NCBI GenBank assembly: GCA_028386065.3
Contig: JAKUCV010002879.1
Location: 125,942-189,941 of the forward strand
Length of the DNA stretch: 64,000 nucleotides
Source of the DNA: Turnera subulata
Taxonomy: Eukaryota > Streptophyta > Magnoliopsida > Malpighiales > Passifloraceae
Direction: 5' to 3'
The notes under the pieces were generated by a model, which had not been told where the DNA came from, made no database searches, and saw only the letters and a program-made list of their open reading frames with translations. This document shows, piece by piece, positions 35,254 to 46,499 of this stretch; positions within the stretch are counted from its first letter, which is position 1, and the number at the start of each line of letters is the position of its first letter. Position numbers and translations under genes: made by a program.

Positions 35254-37212
35254 TTAAAATTCGTCCTCGAATTTACCTGGAAATAGTTGTGGATACTTGT
35301 TCAGCATTTCTTTTTCGGATTCCCAAGTAACCTCCTATCCAGAGGCGTCTTCCCATAAAACTTTCATAGAGGCAATCTCTTTGTTACAAAGTTTGCGCAC
35401 CTCCCTGTCTATTATTTCTACTGGCTGCGCCTTGTAATTGAGCTCTTCTCTCAACTGAATTTCTTGTGGTGCTAAGATATGTGAAGGATCCGGCAAATAT
35501 TTCCTTAACAACGATACATGAAACACCGGATGAATATGCGACAAATTCGGTTTCAATGCAAGGTGGTACGCCACTGGTCCGACTTTTTCAAGTATTTCAA
35601 ATGGACCTAGAAATCGAGGGCTTAGGTTACCCTTCCTTCCAAACCGTAGTACCCCTTTTGTGGGAGACACCTTAAGAAATACCATGTCCCCAACTGAGAA
35701 TTCCAATTTCCGTCTCCTATTATCTGCATAGGACTTCTGCCTACTTTTGGCAGTGGCAAGGTTTTCTCGTGCCACCTTTACCTTCTCAGCTGTTTCTACA
35801 ACAATTTCAGGCCCTAGCAATTTCCTGACCCCCACTTCATTCCAACATATTGGAGTTCTACACCTACGTCTATACAATAGTTCATATGAGGCCATACCAA
35901 TGCTTGATTGGTAACTGTTGTTATAGGCAAATTCAACCAACGACAAATATTTATTCCAACTATCTCCGTAATTTAGCACACAAGCTCTTAGCATGTCTTC
36001 CAGAATTTGTATCACCCGTTCACTTTGTCCATCCGTTTGAGGGTGGAATGCAGTACTCAAATCAAGCTGAGTCCCCATAGCGTTTTGGAAGCTTCGCCAA
36101 AATCTCGATGTAAATTGAGGGCCTCGATCAGATACTATCGAAATAGGTACACCGTGCAGCCTCACAATTTCATCAACATACACCTGTGCTAGCTTCGCAA
36201 AATTATAGGTAGTCTTTACTGGAAGAAAATGAGCAGACTGGGTCAGTCTATCAACAATCACCCAAATAGAATCAAACCCGCCTGCAGTCCGCGGTAATCC
36301 GCTAACAAAATCCATGGTGATTCTTTCCCACTTCCATTCTGGAACTGATAAGGGCTGAAGCAATCCCGGTGGTTTTTGGTGCTCTCCTTTCACTTGTTGG
36401 CATATTAAACATTTGGAAACATAATCAGCCACATCTCGTTTGATGTTATTCCACCAATAATGTGTTTTGAGATCATGATACATCTTAGTGGAACCTGGAT
36501 GTAAGGTGTATCGTGTTTGGTGTGCTTCTTTTAGAAGTTTGACACGGAGATCCCCGACATCAGAAACGTACATTCTTGTACCGAACCAAAGAATGCCATC
36601 ATCATTAATCACAAATCCAGCTTGTTCCCCTTGCTTCACTTTTTCTTTCCACGATTTAGTTTTAGCATCATCATCTTGAGCCCTTACAGATTCATCATTC
36701 AACATGGGACGCACCTGGTAGTGAGCTAACAATTCCCCTGACACGGCAACGGTACAATGCAAGCCTTGATCTAGCAAATCATGCCAAGCCCCAACTGCAG
36801 GCTTTCTGACCACACCAAGATGTGCCAAGCTACCAATAGATTTTCGACTAAGGGCATCAGCCACAACATTGGCTTTTCCTGGGTGGTATTTAATGGTACA
36901 ATCATAATCCTTAAGTAACTCAACCCATCTGTGTTGCCTCAAATTCAAATCCCACTGTTCCATTATGTACTTCAAGCTTTTATGATCCGTATAAATTTCA
37001 CAAGGCTCCCCGTATAGATAATGTCTCCAAATTTTCAATGCAAAGACTACTGCTGCCATCTCAAGGTCATACACTGGGTAATTCTCTTCATTCTTTTTGA
37101 GTTTCCGGGAGGCATAAGCAATCACCTTGCCATCCTGCATGAAGACACAGCCCAAATCGACTCGACGCATCACAGTACACAGTATACATACCATCTTCTT
37201 TGGGCAAAGCAA
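35254..37212 (-). pseudogene. Chromovirus RNase H, integrase and chromodomain
   Basis: A 625-codon open frame (37212-35335) carries RNase H blocks ([28 protein letters not shown]) and the connection to integrase. It then has the zinc-binding [11 protein letters not shown]...CLICQQ region and the catalytic core: [24 protein letters not shown] and [11 protein letters not shown], so all three acidic residues are present. The [23 protein letters not shown] segment leads to a chromodomain. A single TAG at 35335-35333 interrupts the chromodomain; the frame then continues to TAA at 35256-35254, ending PGKFEDEF. The start of RNase H is in the other frame upstream, so a frameshift lies near 37150. Confidence 0.92.
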
Positions 37213-38005
37213 GTATTGGTGCTGAGGTTAACCTATGTTTCAACTCCTGAAAACTGGCCTCACAAGCGTCAGACAAAATAAATGGTTTCTTCTTTTGAGT
37301 CATTCCGCACAATGGTGCAGCAATAGAGGAGAAGCCTTCAACAAACCGACGGTAATATCCTGTCAGCCCAAGGAAACTCCGTACTTCCGTCACATTGGTC
37401 GGCCTCGGCCACTCCACAATTGCCTCCACTTTCTGTGGGTCTACCCCAATACCCTCAGCAGATATGACATGACCTAAGAATGAAACTTTTTCCAACCAGA
37501 ACTCACATTTTGAAAATTTAGCATATAGCTTTTCTTTCCGTAGGATCTGTAACACAATTCTTAAATGCTCCTCATGCTCCCCCTTAGTCTTTGAATAAAC
37601 CAACACACCATCAATGAACATGATCACAAATTTGTCAAGGTACAGCTTGAACACTCGGTTCATTAAGTCCATAAAAGCTGCAGGTGCATTGGTAAGTCCG
37701 AACGACATTAGTAAAAATTCATAGTGCCCATACCTTGTCCGAAAGGCTGTTATTCTCACATTCTCTTCCTTAATTCTTAACTGATGGTAACCTGACCTCA
37801 ATTCAATCTTTGAGAAGTATCTTGCCCCTTGCAATTGATCAAACAAATCATCGATACGAGGCAGTGGGTACTTGTTTCGTATTGTTAGTTTGTTTAATTG
37901 TCGATAATCCACACACATTCTCATTGAGCCATCTTTCTTCTTGACAAACAGAACCGGAGCTCCCCACTGGGATACGCTAGGTCTGATAAATCCCTTGTCC
38001 AACAA
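37088..38005 (-). pseudogene. Chromovirus reverse transcriptase with FIDG active site
   Basis: The domain runs from LDKGFIRPS and [20 protein letters not shown] through [17 protein letters not shown] and [12 protein letters not shown]. The active-site box reads [11 protein letters not shown], whereas relatives have FIDD, so the second catalytic Asp is replaced by Gly and polymerisation should be lost. A stop separates it from the upstream frame (near 38008), and a frameshift near 37150 separates it from RNase H. The first RNase H Asp (YCDASS) is at the end of this frame. Confidence 0.92.
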
Positions 38006-38008
38006 GTC

Positions 38009-39806
38009 CTACAACTGTGTTTTCAATTCCCGCAATTCTATAGGAGCCATTCGGTAAGGTGTAATTGATACAGGTTCTGCCCCCTGCTCATGCTCAATGC
38101 CAAACTCAATTTCTCGTTCCAATGGTAACCCCGACAAGTCGTCAGGAAAAACATCAATAAATTCATTAACAACTGGTACTTGATCAATGGAAATTTTTGG
38201 CTCACCTACACTTTGCACTGATGCCAAATCTAAGCAATCAGTTTGTCGTGCCACCCGAGTTGCCTTCACTGCAGAAATTATTTGGGGTAGTGAAGAGACA
38301 AACTTTCCTTGGAAGATGAATTCTGCCTCCCCTGAGGGCTGAAACTTCACCATCTTATTTGCACAATCAACCCGTGCACCATGCCGAGAAAGCCAATCCA
38401 TTCCCAAAATTACATCAAAATCGGCCATAGGTAACAACAACAAATCAGCTGGCAAACAGTGTTCCAACACACAAATATCAGACTCCCGATATACTTTGTC
38501 CACAAAAACCCGCTCATCAAGTGGGGTATACACAGCCAATGGGCTACCCAAGTCACTAGGTGCATCCTCAAAGTATTTTGCAAAATGAGTGTTAGCAAAG
38601 GAATGGGTACACCCCGTGTGAATTAAACATAGTGCAGGACATAATTTAACTTTAAAGATACCTGTCACAACTGTGTTTGAGGCTCCAGCATCCTCCTGGG
38701 TCAAGCAAAATACTCGCGCCTGTCCCTGCCCCGGTTGGTAGCTACTGCCCCTACCGAAGGCTCCACGACCAGTACCTCCTCTGCCACGGACAGAGGACTG
38801 GCTATCAGCCCGTGGTGGCCTAGGTGGTGGAGAAGCCACAATGGACGCCATTGATGGTTGCCCAACAGAACACTCCCGAGATCTATGCCCTGGCTGCCCA
38901 CAGGAATAACATATGTTCTGCCCTACCGGGCATTCCTGCGACATATGACCAAATTGGCTGCACATAAAGCATACGGTGCTGGGCTTCACCTGCACACTTT
39001 GAGGCTCCGTAACTAGAATTGCCCCTGAATCGGGCCCTAGGCATGTTAACCCACATTCTTGTTTTCCCACGTCCTCGGAATTGGCCACCACCAGCAGAAC
39101 AACTTGGTTGGCCTTGAGTCTTGTCATGCCTTGTTCTCTTGGCAATCGCCTCAGCTCTTTCTGCTTGGGTCTTCATCTCAATTGCCCGAGCTTTGTCTAC
39201 TGCTTCAGCATAGGAGCTAAATGGTATAGCCACCAAAGAGTTATAAATATAACCCTTCAGTCCTCCAATGAACCTTTTGATCTTCCTTCGCTGATCTGGA
39301 ATCAAATGCAAGGCATACTTAGACAGGTTTCTGAACTTGGACTCATACTCTCCCACTGTCATATCCCCTTGCCTTAGGAGTTCAAATTCCGCCGCTTTTT
39401 GATCCTTAACACTCTCAGGTAGGAATCGTTCAAGAAATGCGGCACAAAACTCAGTCCAGGTCCACGGGGCAGCATCAGACATCCTCTCCCTCATTTTGGC
39501 ATCATACCAATTGTTAGCTTCATCCCCCCTTAATCGAAAAGCAGCAAGATCGACTGCCCGATGATCAGTGCATTCCATTACTCGACAATATTTCCACACA
39601 TCATCAAGAAAATGTGGATCTTCGTTTTCAGCCCCAGAATATGTTGGTGGGTCAAGTTTCACGAATGTCACCAAAGTTAATTCCCCGCTGTGTTCTCGTT
39701 GTACCGGTTCCTCCCTTATTTTTCGATCATCAGCAATCGCCACAGCCATGGTTTCGACTACTTTGTTAACTCCATGTAAACCAGCCTTCAGCACCTCCAA
39801 TGGCAT
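38009..39806 (-). pseudogene. Chromovirus gag and protease
   Basis: The gag frame starting at 39806 has the retrotransposon Gag domain (AAFRLRGDEANNWYD, FLERFLPESVKDQKAAEF). A frameshift near 39050-39145 moves it to the second frame (39145-38009). That frame has two CCHC knuckles (CFMCSQFGHMSQEC, CYSCGQPGHRSREC), an RG-rich linker and the protease. The protease motif reads LIHTGCTHSF where LIDTGATHSF is expected, so the catalytic Asp is replaced by His. Downstream, FDVILGMDWLSRHGA is typical. Confidence 0.9.
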
Positions 39807-40097
39807 CTCTTGCGATGCATCTCAGTACTCTTCTTCGTTGGGCAACTCATCACTAGCAGCCCCCGGGACATAAGTCTCATCGGCCTCATCCTCCGCATCA
39901 TGTACGGATTGCTCATCTTGAGCAGCAACATCCGTAAATACCTCCTTTCCCATCCTTCGCTTTGATGGCTTACCTGCACCCAAGTACAAAGAGATCAACA
40001 CACATAATTAGCTCTCACCATCCCACGGTTACAAGTGATGGGTAGTAGCCGTTAGCAGCCTTTTAACCTAAGCCCCTTCGTATTACATATAACCATG

Positions 40098-40112
40098 CTC
40101 CGCTACCACACC
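40098..40112 (-). other. Primer-binding-site region of the chromovirus
   Basis: The minus strand reads GGTGTGGTAGCGGAGCATGG immediately after the 5' LTR. TGGTAGCGGAGC recurs next to several other LTRs in the window and is a variant of the tRNA-Met-type site. Confidence 0.65.
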
Positions 40113-42033
40113 TGTCACGCCCCATCTTAACGTGACCAGCCAGGTGCCTTGCGCATCACTAAGCATGCCACAGGGCACCCAAAGGCCTACATCAAACAAT
40201 GGGCAAAAGTTAGCCCGACGGGCATCTAATCCAACCGCGCAGCAAACATCAACGAGAGCATCACATGATAATGTACGAAATTGAGCACACAACAACCACA
40301 CATTATTTTACATCAGGTCTATACATTAAGTGGGGCACTAAGTGAGTTGTTCTAGCCAATTATCCTCATATACACAAGTAGTTTTGGCCAAGTACCCATC
40401 AACTAACAAAGTACGCCTCTCGGGCCTTCCCTCACCAAGCTAGTCAGCTAGGGGTGGTGTGAGTCCACTGACTCAATAAGTCGGTGATCACGCAAATAAT
40501 AGCAGTGACACACACAAGCAGCTATAATACCCAACAGCCAAACTTCAATGCACCGTGATCAGCCACGGGTAAGCTATCGTGATGATGCACTAGGCCTACC
40601 TGCATGGTCTGCTAGCCCTGCCAACAATGTTACTCCTCAGCCCACAGCCCCTCGTACGAGGCATAACCGATTGGCTACCACTGCCACACACGGCGCCTAG
40701 CACAACACCACCATCATCTCGTATAACCAGGCAGCCTAGGGGCACTGCGAGGTTCATCATCAATACTATCTTATGCATGTGTTGTGATGCAAGTGTTATG
40801 CATGAAATGCACAGCCCGAATATTGGACTCGTCAACAAGCCAATGCATATCATCTTTCATCAATTTGCACCATTGGTGCCATCAATAAGCATATTGGAGC
40901 TATTAATCAGCAAGCAAGCATCATCAACCATCACACATGTGATAACCAAACTTACACAAACTTAGGCCTCACTAGGCCCTTCCGCTTCCTTTGGTGCTCC
41001 TGGGTTTCTAGCACCTGCCACACACAACCAAGCATCAATAGAAAGTACAGCAACACAAAGCATCAAGTAGGAACTCATATAAGTTAGCCTACACCAACTG
41101 ACTAAGTTAGGCCAATCGGTTAGCACCAATGCTTGCATTGGCGCATCAACCCTAGTCATCAGCCCTAACCAAGTGCATTAGCACAAGTATTTGGGTGCTT
41201 ATTAGACCTACACCCCAACAGGTAGCCCTGTCCAAGCCTACTAGGCACTGGAAAGTCCAATTAGCCCCCTGTAAGGACAACCGGGCGTACCCAGCGCACC
41301 AATTGACGTCCAGCAGCACCAATTGTGCATCAATTCATCCAAACGATGCCCAAACCTCAGCCAAAGCCTTCCCACATAGCAACCACCCAACAACAAAGCC
41401 TCAGAACTCCCACCAAACCAAACTTACTCACTTTCTAAGCTAGCAACACACTAGACAAGTCTATTGGCACCAAATCCAGCATGAATCTTAACCCAGCTAC
41501 TTACCCCACCTTCTTTTGTGTGAGAGTGTCTTGGGAAAACTTGAGAATGGCTGAGTCCTTCTCTCCTGAGCCCTCTTCACATTTTGGCACAAATGACGGA
41601 GTGAGGGGCTTGCTTGGGCAGATTAGGCTAAGGCAAGTAGGTGACTAAGCAGCCACCTGCTGCCTTTGCTCCCAAAATCTGCCACCAAGCCTTAGCACCT
41701 CTCCACCTCATGGTTGCCTTTCACCCAAAATCTGCTACCTAGTCTAAGCACCTCTGCACCTCATGCTTGTTTTTCAACCAATAGAGTCAGGCCAGCTCGC
41801 CCCAAACCCAGCCCACACTTAGTCCCCAATTAATTTTCCAATCACTGACCACACGCACTAATCCACGATTAGGACTAATCACCTGTTAATTAATCCATTC
41901 GAGTCAAATGCTAATCAACCGAAGCCAACACCTAGCCCACTCAATCAATTGCTGACCAATTGTACAAGCTCCTATCCCAGCACCATTCCTCATCAAGTAA
42001 ACACGTAGTGCATCAATTACACGGGTTATCACA
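40113..42033 (-). repeat. 5' LTR of the chromovirus
   Basis: 1921 bp, starting TGTGATAACCCGTG (42033) and ending GGGGCGTGACA (40113) in element sense. GCCTT follows at 42034-42038. Confidence 0.93.
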
Positions 42034-42038
42034 GCCTT

Positions 42039-45000
42039 CACCTGTTGGCTTGGTGGTTGTTGCACGGACGATACAGGTTATGACGCCCGCGAGAGCAGAG
42101 TGCTGTTGTAAATCCTCTTTTGAAATATATAATTCTCGTTGTGTGTTTCTTTGTAGTAGGTTGGGAAAAATTTTTATGTTGAATTTTTGTCATGCTTTTG
42201 TTCGATTAGATGTTCAATTAGATCTTTAATTATGTATCCTCAGATCTTTTGATCAGTTTATATGAATAAAGAAGGCTCTTTTGTCAAAATTCACTAGATT
42301 AACTTAACTCTGTTTGTTACAAAATTTCCTTCCGATAAGATTAGTTGTTACATTATTTCTTGGTAGATATAATTTTCCAAACAAAAAAATAAGCCAGCAC
42401 CCTATAAAGGCCTAAACTCTACAAGGTTCCTATTATCTATATCTGGTATTATAACACAGACGACAGTTTCTGGTAAACTGCTTTGACAAAATAAGGGTCT
42501 CCTTTTTCCACTGATTGCTCTTCACATTTGCCTTGAACTATGGATGTGTTGGCTTGAAGATGCCCTTTGTCATTCCCAGCCAACACAAAAAAACAAGTCA
42601 ATGTTATTAATTCAGCTCTCAAAATAAAGTCAATGCCAGATTCCTCTCCTCATGATCATCGATTAAAAGCTGGTACCCAGAAGTTGCACCATTGGATCAG
42701 CAAGAATATAATAGGAATGCATTAGAATAGGGTTTGGAAAGCTGGTGCTCATACCTTGTGCACCATGCAAAATCCACTGCATCTTGGTTAATGCTCCATT
42801 TTGTTTGTTAAACTAAGATCTTAGATTCAGATATGGTGATATTGGATGTTAGCCAGTGTTTATCCTGTAAGATATCTTCGGTTGAGTTGAGATTTGCCTA
42901 TGTGTAAAGTTAATTAATTCCTTTTAATACTAAAAATGCCCGGAGCCCGACAACTATACACATAGTATCTAGTACTAGTGCGTTTTTGGTTTTTCCATTA
43001 GGTTCTCAAAAGAAAGAAAAAAATCACTAGTTGTCAGAACTTTGTGTAATTTAGTGTCGTTAGTATTTAATTTTTTTTTTAAAAAAAGACTAGTGTCGTA
43101 GTAGTTTGCAATGAATCACACACAGTCAACCCTGATGATGTAGCTAACCAGGCGAGTTAGTTCCATTTGATTGGACATGATACATAATTTTATGTTTTTT
43201 ATTTAGAAAGAAACTAAATTTTTGGGCAAATGATAAATCTCCTACTTTAATTGTTGGTTACAATTCATACTGTAAAACTTAATCACAGCAATTTGATATG
43301 TTTACAGTTTGTGTAACTTTTATCTGAGGAAGAACTTCCCTGGTCTCCTAAGTACTTGTCAAGAAAATATCACGTCCTTCTTTTATCTTTAATGTTATGT
43401 ACTTGTAAAGCCAACATCCTTTATTTTTTTTGTCAGAGAAAAAAAAGCATCAGGGGTGTCATCATCGCCTCGTCGGTCCAGGCTCCGGTCAATACCAGTT
43501 ACATCTTAGCATTAGACCCTGTTCATAGGAGAGACCGCCTACCGAGGTACCAGCGGACACCTTCGCCTGCTACGTGTCATAGTGTCAGGGAGACCTCGGG
43601 CTCAACAGCCACCACCCAATAATTTTAGCTGAAAAATATATAGGAACCAAGCACGTCTCACCAGTTTTCCCCTTCTCTCTTTTATATGTGATGTCTGTAG
43701 AATAGCTTTAACATAATTATATTGACAAAAGGAGTTTACATTATTCATGTATAGGTTTAGTACACTTATTAACTTAACAGTTTTGCTCAAAAAAAAATTA
43801 ACTTAACAGTCATGATTGCTGTGGGCTCAAAGGTGTGTTGTTCATTTTCTTTCTGTATCCCCAGGTTCTATGGTGGCGCACTTACTAATTAAGTGTTAGT
43901 GAAAATTATTAATAATGAAAAGTTAGTAATTAAAAATCTGCACTCCCCACGTGTAAGCCTTAATCTGAAGGTTGAAAATTTTGACCATTATGGTGCTGTG
44001 ACGTTGTTGCTACATTCCCACTTCAACTTGCTCTCTAGCTTTCCCGTTGAAAGTGTGTTGTCTACTTTCTAATACTACTATCGTTTCTGTAATTGCCAAA
44101 GAATCTTTGGTAGGTACAAAAATTGAAATCGTTAGCGACCAGTAACATAAGATATGCCTAATGCAGACTTTAAGAAAATGAATAATAGCAACAAGTTGCG
44201 ATCACCTAGTTTAAGTTTCGAATTTCCCAATTTCTCAAAAAGTTTCCTTGTGTTCCCAATGTCTCATGACTAAATACTTTTTCAGTCCTTTCTCTCCAAA
44301 ATATATATCCATTAAATAGTAGATTTTAATGGTAATAATTTAAAAATTCACTCCAATAAAAAGAAGAACCTTGATTGATTATGTTGTACCAAGTAATATA
44401 GATCTTCTCCGATTTTACCCCCCCTTCATTTTTTTTTTCCTCTTTTGTACCAGCCGTGATAGGACAGGACTTCCCTCTAAATATCCAAACATATCAAAGA
44501 GCGTCAAGTTTGTTGGTAACTTAGAGTTAGAACATGTTAAATTAATATGATTCCATTTCTTAATTATTGGAGATTCCAAGTTCTTTTCATCCAACTAAAT
44601 GCGTATAATCAAAAGACTAAATGTTGCAAATTGATAAATAATGCAAAGTGCTTTGATATTGTGAACGCAATTAGCCATCATAAGTACTGTGAGGTACCTT
44701 TTTCTGAGCTCACATAAGTCAGAGAAGAGAATTCCCCAAGGAATCACAGGAAGCCATATAATTGATGGCTGTCTTTTTAAAGATGGACATATTTTCAGTT
44801 TGGGCGGTGGACGGATGCGTGACATCCTGGTTTGTCATGTTTTAGATGGCTATCTTGTCTTTTAGGTTACCTCATAGTAAAGAAATGCCTATAGAACGAA
44901 CTTATAGTGGCCCATTAATTGGAGTTACATGCACAATACTGACATGCAATGCCGAGAGAGGAGTCTCACAGATCTTATCTGCATATCACCAGCACTTGTA

Positions 45001-45115
45001 AGTTACAGGAAAAAGGTTCCCATTTATGTGTCTATTTTATGAAAAAAAAATAATTGGCTTCTATTTTTCTTTTCTTAATTTCTATTATTGTTCTAGCTAA
45101 CACAAGTTTTGTTTT
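42039..45115. other. Intergenic DNA with exon-like pieces on the minus strand
   Basis: No complete gene is supported. On the minus strand 42649-42449 is open for about 66 codons and ends VEKGDPYFVKAVYQKLSSVL before a TAA. It looks gene-like but has no ATG, and I do not recognise it. A second possible piece, minus 44840-44720, starts with an ATG and is open for about 40 codons. Whether they belong to one gene cannot be told by eye. 43440-43610 is a more GC-rich insert of unknown origin. Confidence 0.3.
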
Positions 45116-45902
45116 TGTTGAGAACCGGGAGTCGCCCGAAAACCGGGGAGACAATACGCAAGGCCCAAGTGAGTTCCATACGCGTGACCAGGACACCACT
45201 CTGTAACCCAAAACCTCAAAGTATTGGGTACATGGGTCCACTTCACTTATATGTTACTCATTTGGCCTCTTTCTCTCCGATTTGGAATTCACCACTCACA
45301 CTTACATTCCAACAATCTCCCCCTCAAGTGTGAGACTCTTCCAAATTGGACCACGGGGCTACTCCCCCTTCAACGGAAATATTTTTGGAAACTTTTTGCA
45401 ACATCACCAAGAGCCCACTCTACCATCAAGCCCGTTCCAGGAGCACGCGTCTGCCTGATGCTCTAAGAGCTCATTCCATCGGGAGCCACGACTTATAACT
45501 TCACTTAGGCCGGGGAAGCAAAGCCACTTAGAAGCATGCGCCTGCCGAAACCACTCTTATCCGGAGCCACGCCTTACAACTCCAACACGAGCTTGGTCCA
45601 AGAGCACAACCGCTCTTCGTTCCACATGGGGGCAGCAGCCACGGGAACATCACCATGTCGCAAACCATTCCGTCCCAGCCGAACCATCGGCTCCGCTACC
45701 ACGTGTTGAGAACCGGGAGTCGCCCGAAAACCGGGGAGACAATACGCAAGGCCCAAGTGAGTTCCATACGCGTGACCAGGACACCACTCTGTAACCCAAA
45801 ACCTCAAAGTATTGGGTACATGGGTCCACTTCACTTATATGTTACTCATTTGGCCTCTTTCTCTCCGATTTGGAATTCACCACTCACACTTACATTCCAA
45901 CA
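45116..45902 (-). mobile_element. TRIM (short non-coding LTR element) with identical LTRs
   Basis: Total 787 bp: LTR 45116-45314, internal 45315-45703 (389 bp), LTR 45704-45902, each LTR 199 bp. The two LTRs appear identical base for base when read side by side. A GTTTT duplication flanks the element (45111-45115 and 45903-45907). In minus-strand sense the LTR runs TGTTGGAATG to TTCTCAACA, followed by GTGGTAGCGGAGCC as primer-binding site. TTGAGGGGGAGAT is the polypurine tract before the 3' LTR. The internal region has no gag or pol and must rely on another element's enzymes. Confidence 0.93.
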
Positions 45903-45907
45903 GTTTT

Positions 45908-46294
45908 AGACACCGGAAACAATCTAGAGTATCCGTTAAGAAATATCCCTACATGAGTGGCTGTTGGCCTTCCAATTATTTGAGAACAACCAGTTCGGAT
46001 GCTGATTGCCACTAAAATTAACTCTTGCCTTTAATATATCTACATGTATAGTGCAAAGAATGTACATAGAAATTGTTGATTTGCTCTAAAGAATTTTGTC
46101 CCTCATTTTATAATTTCTAAATAATTTTGAACACTTTTCAGTTCAATCTAAGATAACTTTCAATGCTATTTTATAAATTTATCATCTTTTTATCTTGATC
46201 TTCTTTTTTTATCTTTTATAAGGATAAATTAGATAATTTAAATAAGTTTTATATGATAAAAAAGTTAATTATTTCCTTTATTGTAGGCAAAAAC
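45908..46294. other. AT-rich intergenic DNA
   Basis: No gene or clear repeat is seen between the TRIM and the SINE-like copy. Confidence 0.4.
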
Positions 46295-46480
46295 GTAAAA
46301 CACCAAGTGGGACGGAAGTGGTAAACGATTTGGTTCCGTTTAAGCGAGGTCTCGGGTTCGAGTCCTATTATACGCTGAAATTTTCCATTGGGAGACTCAC
46401 CCACCATACCCAAGTGCGTGATCCGTGTCGAACCGGATTAGTCGGGACAAAACTCCGGATAGCGGATAGGAAACCAGAAA
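46295..46480 (+). mobile_element. tRNA-derived SINE-like copy
   Basis: GGAAGTGGTAAACGATTTGG (box A-like) and GGTCTCGGGTTCGAGTCC (a perfect box B) are followed by TTGGGAGACTCACCCACCAT, the phrase shared with the minus-strand copy at 24765-24945. AGTGGGACGGAAG occurs near the start (46307) and AAGTGGGACGGAAGGAG near 46484, possibly flanking direct repeats. Confidence 0.65.
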
Positions 46481-46499
46481 AATAAGTGGGACGGAAGGA

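Larger units (their letters stand above)
33291..42033 (-). mobile_element. Full-length Tekay/Del-like Ty3/gypsy chromovirus, inactive
   Basis: 8743 bp with two LTRs of about 1.9 kb (33291-35238 and 40113-42033) and a perfect GCCTT duplication (33286-33290 and 42034-42038). In minus-strand sense: 5' LTR, primer-binding site, gag, protease, reverse transcriptase, RNase H, integrase, a chromodomain-like C-terminus ending in PGKFEDEF, polypurine tract, 3' LTR. The order and the chromodomain place it among chromoviruses; the terminal motif fits the Tekay/Del branch. At least three breaks and two catalytic substitutions make it non-autonomous. Confidence 0.95.

Noticed and set aside
45574..45834. 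Short frames inside the TRIM
   Set aside because: They straddle the LTR boundary of a non-coding element and repeat with the LTR.
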